This document shows, piece after piece, positions 57,487 through 64,000 of a DNA stretch of 64,000 bases (the stretch's first letter is position 1; every line of letters begins with the position of its first letter). The DNA lies in assembly GCF_000006405.1 (NCBI RefSeq), contig NW_003209454.1, positions 52,435 to 116,434 of the forward strand, given 5' to 3'. The notes beneath the pieces were generated by a model that did no database searches, was not told where the DNA came from, and saw only the letters and a list, made by a program, of their open reading frames with translations. Position numbers and translations under genes: made by a program. This DNA is from Perkinsus marinus ATCC 50983. Lineage: Eukaryota; Perkinsozoa; Perkinsida; Perkinsidae.

Positions 57487-58562
57487 ATGGCTAATCAGCA
57501 GGAGACTGTTACCAAGAATCTACTAGATCCTTTACTAGATGGTGAGAACATTGACCAGGCGATCAAAGATCTCATGGTTACCCAGCTGATCGAGGAAAAG
57601 ATATATTCTATTATGTTGCTGGCCAATGTCGGTGAAGAAACTGTTACACGTATGACTGGTCGCATCCCAGCTGAACAACAACAATTCTTCAAACTACATC
57701 TGGTCTCACTGGTTGAGGAGGCCAAGGCCTGGCGTACAGCCAAACGTCGCAGGCAGGAGCAAGAGAAAGAGGCTAATGATCTAGCGTCCTACCGGGACAA
57801 CCTTCGCCACAGATTTGGCAAGAAGGTCGAGCTTCCCACTAACATTATGCCTCCTACAAGTTTGATCGCTAAGGTCGGGAAGGCTCCTTACGACTACATT
57901 CCAGTTCAAGAATTTCTCGGCACATCATCTTCCTCTCCCAACAATACCAAAGTGAAACATCTTGAAGATATCAATACCGGTAAGATGGCAGCGGTCAGGA
58001 TTGGGAAGGTCAAGAAGATCAACACGTTGGCACAGTGGGTTGAGGGCTTCGCCAAGTGGTGCATGGCATTGCTCATGGTGGAACCTGACAATCAGGTGGT
58101 GAATCCTCTCGGTATGCTTTCTTATTTGGTTCGAGTAGTCTCCCTGGCTGAGGAGAAGTCCCCGCTTCTGCTATTCTCTTCGATCATTCCTACCGGTCGA
58201 AACTGACAGCCTTTCATGAAGCAGGGCACAGCATATCTCAAGTTCTGACTAATGTCCTTGCGCCCTCCTTATATGTTGGTGCGCAGCTGGGAACTTTGGA
58301 AGACAAAGATCACATTTATGGGAAGGATGTAGGAAGCCATACTGATGAGGTGTGCATCTTCTACGAGCGAGGTAATTGTCGGCGAGGAAATCGGTGCCCC
58401 TTCCGTCATCCTAGCCGCCCAAGATCCTTCTTTGATGTGGATGATTCGGGAAAGTCCCGCTCGGGCTATCCTTCCCCAAAGAGGCAACGAAGGAGATCTC
58501 CGGTTCGCCAGGAGAGAGGTCCCAAGAGTGGCGTCAACTCATCCAATCACTCAAAAAACTAG
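57487..58562 (+). CDS. Gag-like protein of the retrotransposon, CCCH zinc finger at C-terminus
   Basis: The first frame (57487-58206, 239 codons) starts four bases after the A1 poly-T. It is helical and charged (QAIKDLMVTQLIEEKIYSIM, WRTAKRRRQEQEKEANDLAS, TLAQWVEGFAKWCMALLMVE), as expected of a structural nucleic-acid coat protein. It runs out in a stop at 58206, while the -1 frame is open from about 58155 and reads FDHSYRSKLTAFHEAGHSIS and on to the zinc finger CIFYERGNCRRGNRCPFRH near 58380 and a basic tail. A one-base loss in the C run at 58161-58164 explains the change best. The frame ends at TAG 58560-58562, immediately after the slippery site. Confidence 0.85.
58553..58559 (+). promoter_or_regulatory. 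Consensus -1 frameshift slippery heptamer AAAAAAC at the gag stop
   Basis: In the gag frame the codons are TCA AAA AAC TAG, so the heptamer A AAA AAC has the X XXY YYZ form. Slipping back one base continues as CTA GCT GGT GGC, which is exactly the frame of the reverse transcriptase ORF. The downstream sequence has repeated tcgatcg and gatcgat motifs (58575-58615) that could pair as a stimulatory structure. Confidence 0.75.
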
Positions 58563-60754
58563 CTGGTGGCCGTCCTCTCGATCGAACGGCCCTTCTCTCC
58601 ATCGATCGATCTTCCATTGAGGTACAGCCCTCTCGAATCTGTGAGTCGAGAGCTCTGTCTGTTCCTTCAATTCCTGAGAACTCTCTCACAAGACTAACTT
58701 CCCTTTGCTCTGGGATCGTTGAGTTCGTCAATGCAGCACGAAGTGCTACTGAACGTCTGGCGAATCAGCGACGTAATGATTTCACATGTGGGTCGGGTTT
58801 ACATGGACCTACCCCTTGGGAAGTTCCCTCTGAATCCACCAGGGTGGAAAGACAGAGAATTCTCGACACCCTGCAGCGCGTGATCAGCCGCAGCGATTTC
58901 ACGTGTTTCCTGAGCAAAGTCATTAAAGAAGGCTCTCCGGCAAATCTCGAAGCCGAATTTAATGAAAGGCTGAACAAATTGGCAGCAGATGCAAGACACT
59001 CCTTATCATCTGACCTCGCCTGTTCAGATTCTGCCCCCTTTCCAGGTTCCCCTATCCGTGCTCACCTGCTTGGTGCCCTCCTCCGAGCTTGTGGTTACTC
59101 GAATGAGGGGGATACCCTTGAACACGAGATTGCAGAAGGGTTTGCATTAGGTCACCACGTTCCCGTTCCCCCCTCGGCGCTGTGGCCAAAGGCCAAAAAG
59201 CACACTCCGATTGATTGTCGTCGTGTCTTTGAAAATTACAAATCGGCCAAAGCGCATCCTGAGAAGCTCTCAACGATCCTCAACAATGAGGTAGCAATGG
59301 GTCGAATGGAGATCCTTGAGCCAACTGTGGCGGCAACCGCTGTGATTACCCCAGTAGCTCTTATTCCCAAGGGGGACTGTCCAAAGGACACATCACTGCA
59401 AAAACCAGAACATTACAGGCTCATCGAGGACTACCGCCGGTCTCACCGCAACGAGCATGCACATTTAGACCAAACACTTCAACTTCCTTGCCTCCAGGAT
59501 CTTCTCACCTTGTTAGGCCACTGCATTGAGAAAGATCATGCTGTGGACGTAGTATTCGCTGTTGTTGATATAAAAAGTGCGTTCCGCCTACTTGGCGTGC
59601 GTCAGCAGGAAGCCTGCGAACTCAATGTCAGGGCGTCTGGTGTCACTTACAGACACCGTTGCCTCCCGTTTGGCCATCGGAGCAGCCCTTACAATTTCTC
59701 CCGCACCGCTGGAGCGGTTCATAGAATGTTATTGTTGGTCTCGGCACTGCTGCTCTGGTTTATGTTCGGGCTACTCTATGTTGATGACATGTTTTATGCC
59801 ATAGTACAACAACATGGGTTGGAAGGACTAACTCTGGTTCTTGTCTTTTGGGCTTGTCTAGGTTTTGGTTTTTCCTATCGGAAACTCCAACTAGGGAACA
59901 GGGCTAAATTTGTGGGCTACGAGGTGGAGATTGTTGACGGTCGAATCAACATCTGTGTACCACAAGAGAAGCTCAAGATCATCACTGACAACCTCAGGCA
60001 TATTCTAGCAGCAACATCCGTGAGCAAGAAGGAGCTTGCAAGTCTGGCAGGGAAGCTATCTTGGGCCTTCTACTGCTTTAGACTCCTCCGGCCGTATCTC
60101 GCCACAATGTTCGGCGCTATATCTCTCATGGAGCGCAAACAGTTGAAGCGCATGAGAACTCCGAATGGCCTCCGTCAAGACCTGGACTTCCTTTTAAGGT
60201 TCTTTCTCGACCTAGGTCCACAATCCTTATCGTACCCGGTACTCCCTTCTCAAGTCGACATCGACTCAGCTATCCTGATAGGTTCGGATGCATCAACAAC
60301 TGGTCTGGCTGGCTTCATGCGGAAGGGTGGAGTCTGGCACTACTGGTCTTTAAACCTGGACGACCTACGCCAGGATGTCAGAATGGCCCTTCTCGAAGCA
60401 GCCCCCCACGTTAGTCACAAGGACATGTGCTATCTGGAATTACTTGCGTCACTCATGACCTTGTCCTTACTACGTCACTGCCAGCTGACAACTCGAGTTA
60501 TCGTCCAATGCGATAATCAAGGAGCGGTAGCAATTCTCCGAAAAGGATATAGCCCCAAGAGGAGAGCCCAATGGCTCCTACGGCACGCCGCGAGTTTCCT
60601 ATTTAAACTGTCACCATTAATATCCTTCCACTATATAAGCTCTCAAACTAACTCACTGGCAGACAATCTGTCCCGGGGTGCCAACGTGTCCTTACCTCCC
60701 AATTGGATGGCCTGCCCCCCTCCCCTCGAGTGGATCTGTTCTGATCTCAATTGA
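58559..60754 (+). CDS. Reverse transcriptase/RNase H of the retrotransposon
   Basis: The frame is open from before the gag stop (KKLAGGRPLDRTALLSI just after the slip site) to 60754. The RT shows TPVALIPKGDCP, YRLIEDYRR, VVDIKSAFRLLGV (first catalytic Asp), LPFGHRSSPYNFSR and LLYVDDMFYA at about 59777 with the two catalytic Asp, then KLQLGNRAKFVGYEVE. RNase H shows IGSDASTTGLAGF, CYLELLASL, VQCDNQGAVAIL and TNSLADNLSR, giving the D-E-D-D set. All motifs are intact. The 3' end overlaps the recombinase start by four bases, ending at 60754 while the next frame opens at 60751. Confidence 0.93.
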   Translation, partial: LAGGRPLDRTALLSIDRSSIEVQPSRICESRALSVPSIPENSLTRLTSLCSGIVEFVNAARSATERLANQRRNDFTCGSGLHGPTPWEVPSESTRVERQRILDTLQRVISRSDFTCFLSKVIKEGSPANLEAEFNERLNKLAADARHSLSSDLACSDSAPFPGSPIRAHLLGALLRACGYSNEGDTLEHEIAEGFALGHHVPVPPSALWPKAKKHTPIDCRRVFENYKSAKAHPEKLSTILNNEVAMGRMEILEPTVAATAVITPVALIPKGDCPKDTSLQKPEHYRLIEDYRRSHRNEHAHLDQTLQLPCLQDLLTLLGHCIEKDHAVDVVFAVVDIKSAFRLLGVRQQEACELNVRASGVTYRHRCLPFGHRSSPYNFSRTAGAVHRMLLLVSALLLWFMFGLLYVDDMFYAIVQQHGLEGLTLVLVFWACLGFGFSYRKLQLGNRAKFVGYEVEIVDGRINICVPQEKLKIITDNLRHILAATSVSKKELASLAGKLSWAFYCFRLLRPYLATMFGAISLMERKQLKRMRTPNGLRQDLDFLLRFFLDLGPQSLSYPVLPSQVDIDSAILIGSDASTTGLAGFMRKGGVWHYWSLNLDDLRQDVRMALLEAAPHVSHKDMCYLELLASLMTLSLLRHCQLTTRVIVQCDNQGAVAILRKGYSPKRRAQWLLRHAASFLFKLSPLISFHYISSQTNSLADNLSRGANVSLPPNWMACPPPLEWICSDLN

Positions 60755-62085
60755 CAAACACTGTTTGTTCATCAGGTAATCGCAAATCCTTCTCTACCAC
60801 CCAACGCCAAGTGTTGGAACAGAAGAATCTGAACGATGCCGAACTCTCGAAATTTCTGAACTCAGCGTTGGCTCCAAGAACCCGACAATCATATGACTCG
60901 GTTATCCGCCTGTACACCGAATTCTGTCTGCCCTACCAGTCCTTCCCCTTACAAGTACCGCATCTTCTGGACTTTGTTCACGCTTTATCAATGACCGGTT
61001 CTCACAAGGGGAGTACAATCGACAACTATGTCCGAATCCTGAGGGCCACAAATCTTCGCCGTGGTTCTGAACTAAGTGCACCGGACCTGTTCGCCATCAA
61101 AGATGCAGTCAAAGCTGCCAAGAAGCGAGCAGGAGGAACCGAGCCCGCTCAGAAACGAGCATTCACTAAAAGTGAGATCATCGGCATAGGACAAGCTGAG
61201 ACGATTCCCGGTCTCATCGGGAATCTGCAGGAACTACAGGCGGCAACTTTGACTGCAATATTTGGTCTCCTGCGGTGCAGAGAAGTTCTGACATTGAGAC
61301 GCAAAGACGTCACCTTTCACAAAAGCCATGTTTCTATCACGATTCGGGGATCCAAGACTGACCAGTATAAAACCGGTCACACCGTCGTCATCGGATGTTT
61401 GGCAAAAACTCGGCCGGAAACATGCATGGAGAGATCTTGCCCCTTCCAAAGACTCAAGGCTTGGTTCGTGACCTGCTCCGGCGACGCCGATACCCTGCTC
61501 TTTCCGGGCCTGACTTATGAAGCTTGGAGGTTGGATCTGAAGTGTATGATCTCTTATCTGGCATCGGCCGCAGTCACAGGCGTTGGCACGACATCTGTAG
61601 CCCCTCATTCGCTTCGGCGCACAGGGGCGCAACTGCTTTGGAAAGCAGGCTTCTCGCTCCTACACTTGCGAGAATATGGGAGGTGGCGCTCCAACGCCTA
61701 TCTAGAGTACCTCAAGGGCGTCACGCTCTCAGAAGCTCCTTCCTATGCGGCAGCTATGATGGCCCAATTGCCCGAAAGTCCCTTGTGCTCTATCTCTGAT
61801 GGTCACACATCTGCTGCACTGGCAAACGCCAGCTCGGATTCGGAGGACGGTTCAACTGGAGAGGCCCAGCGCCCTCGTACTTTGCTAAAGCGCCCGAGGT
61901 CTTCGCACCAGGCTCCAACGAACGAGGAAACGGAGGACCGCAAGGGGAGGCTGGTAGCGGCTAGCCCAAAGAGGCGTTGTAGTCGAGCTACCAAAGCCAC
62001 CAGCTCGTTGCCTTCAGATGCTAATGCACTGCCAGGCGCGGTCTCACCCAACTCCCTCGTAGAAGGACACCACTCAACTGAGTGA
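60751..62085 (+). CDS. Tyrosine recombinase of the retrotransposon
   Basis: A 444-codon frame overlapping the pol stop (ATGA-type overlap). The N-terminal SAM-like part includes APRTRQSYDSVIRLYTEFCL and GSTIDNYVRILRATNLRRGS. The catalytic part has the first Arg in GLLRCREVLTLRRKDV, the beta-hairpin Lys region GSKTDQYKTGHTVV, APHSLRRTGAQLL (HxxR), GRWRSNAYLEYL (Trp then the candidate nucleophile Tyr). This is the tetrad of phage-integrase-type recombinases, which insert the circular DNA of DIRS-order elements. The last ~70 residues are Ser/Arg-rich and lie inside repeat B1. Confidence 0.94.
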   Translation: MTNTVCSSGNRKSFSTTQRQVLEQKNLNDAELSKFLNSALAPRTRQSYDSVIRLYTEFCLPYQSFPLQVPHLLDFVHALSMTGSHKGSTIDNYVRILRATNLRRGSELSAPDLFAIKDAVKAAKKRAGGTEPAQKRAFTKSEIIGIGQAETIPGLIGNLQELQAATLTAIFGLLRCREVLTLRRKDVTFHKSHVSITIRGSKTDQYKTGHTVVIGCLAKTRPETCMERSCPFQRLKAWFVTCSGDADTLLFPGLTYEAWRLDLKCMISYLASAAVTGVGTTSVAPHSLRRTGAQLLWKAGFSLLHLREYGRWRSNAYLEYLKGVTLSEAPSYAAAMMAQLPESPLCSISDGHTSAALANASSDSEDGSTGEAQRPRTLLKRPRSSHQAPTNEETEDRKGRLVAASPKRRCSRATKATSSLPSDANALPGAVSPNSLVEGHHSTE

Positions 62086-62161
62086 CTGAAAACTCTGCAC
62101 TGTTCTAAACTGAGTAGCTGTTGTGTTTACTATGCCAGGCGAAACGGTGCGAGAATTTTAC
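61944..62161 (+). repeat. Split direct repeat B1
   Basis: Begins ggggaggctggtagcggcta inside the recombinase ORF and ends gcgagaattttac, fused to A2. It is near-identical to B2 at 62404-62621. Confidence 0.94.
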
Positions 62162-62394
62162 CGGAGTTAATCCATTAACAGACGTAAAATGCGTCTCAGT
62201 GGAGCCCCACAATACGGGGAGTGCGAAGCACTCCTCTGACACAACTATCCTGTCCCCCTGGTCTGTGTGACGCTATGAACAAGGCTGAATCATCAAGCTA
62301 GAATCTAAGATGTAAAGTCTTTCTGTCTTTGTCCACTACACTTTATTAATGTATTGGTGTAGGCACGGTTTGTTTCCACCAATTTTTTTTTAAC
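62158..62394 (+). repeat. Split direct repeat A2
   Basis: A copy of A1, joined directly to the end of B1 with the shared bases ttac, and closed by a poly-T run. Confidence 0.94.
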
Positions 62395-62403
62395 CTTCCT
62401 ACG

Positions 62404-62621
62404 GGGGAGGCTGGTAGCGGCTAGCCCAAAGAGGCGTTGTAGTCGAGCTACCAAAGCCACCAGCTCGTTGCCTTCAGATGCTAATGCACTGCCAGGCGCG
62501 GTCTCACCCAACTCCCTCGTAGAAGGACACCACTCAACTGAGTGACTGAAAACTCTGCACTGTTCTAAACTGAGTAGCTGTTGTGTTTACTATGCCAGGC
62601 GAAACGGTGCGAGAATTTTAC
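62404..62621 (+). repeat. Split direct repeat B2, right end of the element
   Basis: Second copy of B1, separated from A2 by about ten bases (aaccttccta-like). It ends ttttac before unrelated flank atctacatatg. Confidence 0.94.
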
Positions 62622-64000
62622 ATCTACATATGTTACCCTTCTTCACTCAATAACGCGTCCATTGTAGGCATTACGAACAACTTGGGTATCCTACAATCTA
62701 TGTTTTTAGAACGGACATATTCAATCCGTCGGTATTCATGACATAGTGTTCAATTTCCACCCTCAAGAGTTTATTACTGATCGTGGGACCGCTGAGGTAC
62801 TTGCATCTACACATGCCACTCTTTCCTACATAATGGCCCTATAACTTTACGACCGTAAACCGTATTACCTTAAGGACTTCCTTAAGGAGATACACGAAAA
62901 CCTTAGAGGAATGGCTTAGTGGATATCTTAGGCCTAGGAGCTAGATCCTTTAGAACTAGGACCTAACTCCTGAACCTAAGAGTTAGGTCCTCAAGGGAAA
63001 GGGGCCGAAACCCCAAGGAGAAGGAAAGTTTGCATCGCAAGCTAAGGCCCTTAAAGGACCTAGCTCCAAAAAGGAGCTGTGATTTAGGTTGGTCCGGACC
63101 AGCCTAAACCAGCCTGGGATATACTCTCTTCACTATCGGGCGCGCGCTTTCTCCTCCGAGATCGTAACTCATCGACGGAAGTGTGCGGAGGTTCGATCTC
63201 GAGGCGTTCTACCCACACTATCTAAAACAAAACCTTGTGGATATCAGAAACGCATACCTGCTGTTAACATGAACAACGCGTTATATCTGATTAGTCACGT
63301 ACTCTTCATGCTTAAGAAAGATAAGAAATCGGAAACCATCACGCAATCGTAATTACGACAAAGCATGTGTCACAAAGGCGAGGCTGCAGCAGACGAATCT
63401 TTTAGCATCATAAAATGCCTCTTTCGCAGGGGGGCTCTCATCCTTGCCACGTGCTCCTCAATCTACTGGCCTTCCTTCTACTTCCAGTATACTTGTGCCT
63501 TCCTAAGGCATAGTCTTTAGATCCTGTAACTGTGTGACTAACAGTCTAATTGCTTGCTTGTCTGGAGGTTAAGTCGACATGCTGGCATGTCCATGTCGCT
63601 GGTTCTATCTCTGCACCTTATAATTTTCGATCATTTTCAGAGGTCCTGTTCACTTAAGGACCTTAAGCTCCTTTCCTTCACCTTAAGTTTAGAACTTCCC
63701 CAAAAATCCCTCATGGCTTGATTTCTGATACCTAATGAAGCCATTTCAAAGTCCTACGCTTAGCGTTAGGTCCTAGCCCCAAAGTTTAGGTCTTCAGATC
63801 ACTAAGGGCCCTAAGCTATAGGCCCACTAACGCTTCTTCTCTGGAATCAGCAACTCCATCATGAACCTACCTAACGACGTGGTGACGAACGTCCAACAAC
63901 TCTGTTGGACCTTTAAATCATCAGCCGATCCGTTGGTGAGGGTTCACTGATTCTTATCACCGACTCTTACTGATGTCGGTCTTGTACCGCTTCCAGTCAT
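62622..64000. other. No gene seen; cctaagg-rich imperfect inverted repeats
   Basis: All frames are short, the longest 87 codons (63089-63352) without recognisable content. The stretch is dense in ttaagg/ccttaa, ctaggacctaa and their complements. A left cluster (62920-63010) and a right cluster (63645-63825) are approximately inverted to one another. Confidence 0.4.

Larger units (their letters stand above)
57250..62621 (+). mobile_element. PAT/Ngaro-like (DIRS-order) tyrosine-recombinase retrotransposon
   Basis: A 5.4-kb element with the split-direct-repeat layout A1 (57250-57482), ORFs, B1 (61944-62161), A2 (62158-62394), B2 (62404-62621). A1/A2 and B1/B2 are nearly identical pairs. Coding order is gag with a CCCH finger, RT/RNase H and a tyrosine recombinase, with no integrase or protease, as in DIRS-order elements. 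B1 overlaps the 3' end of the recombinase ORF. The near identity of the repeats and open pol and recombinase frames point to recent activity. One probable single-base indel in gag (about 58164) is the only visible lesion. Confidence 0.93.

Noticed and set aside
1-64000. CRISPR arrays or bacterial operons
   Set aside because: Spliceosomal introns throughout and satellite spacing without unique spacers exclude both.

Overview
The window is nuclear DNA of a eukaryotic protist. Conserved housekeeping genes are cut into many exons by very small GT-AG introns (mostly 24 to 70 nt, often beginning gtaat or gtagt). Coding regions are full of Ser/Thr/Asn/Asp runs built from tact, atg and caa trinucleotide repeats, and retroelements are abundant. 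A perkinsid-like alveolate fits best, but this is an inference from style and nothing here is diagnostic. Two runs of exactly 100 N (15665-15764, 50800-50899) are scaffold gaps.

Region 1 to about 37 kb is gene-rich and AT-leaning. Genes rebuilt exon by exon: a PP2C phosphatase (minus, 3' end off the window), a multipass membrane metallophosphoesterase (plus), a PDZ-C2 protein (minus), a YbjQ/UPF0145-like protein (plus), a membrane protein with a large ectodomain (minus), SRP9 (plus), the proteasome chaperone PSMD9/Nas2 (plus), NIF3 (plus), a large unrecognised membrane protein (plus), MEMO1 (minus), a Pro-rich RRM protein (plus), a Puf6/PUM3-type pumilio protein (minus) and a glycerophosphocholine acyltransferase (DUF2838, minus). 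Between 14 and 19 kb lie a 1.1-kb inverted-repeat element and two copies of a tiny secreted Cys-rich protein gene beside a scaffold gap.

Region 37-56 kb is a repeat-rich accessory block. It holds a plus-strand retroelement remnant (38.0-39.5 kb) abutted by a minus-strand gag-pol element (39.7-49.4 kb). The pol gene of that element is split by a 5.5-kb insertion that has inverted subterminal repeats, an intron-containing coiled-coil gene, a 66-bp satellite and a perfect hairpin. A 0.5-kb MITE-like element, decayed retroelement pieces and unassigned ORFs follow.

Region 57.2-62.6 kb is a nearly complete tyrosine-recombinase retrotransposon of the PAT/Ngaro (DIRS order) type with A1-ORFs-B1-A2-B2 split direct repeats. 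A consensus -1 slippery heptamer sits directly before the gag stop, and the downstream pol frame is exactly -1. The last 1.4 kb has no supported gene.

Exon joins were made by eye: each join for the conserved genes keeps frame and uses GT-AG ends, but RNA data would be needed to confirm them.
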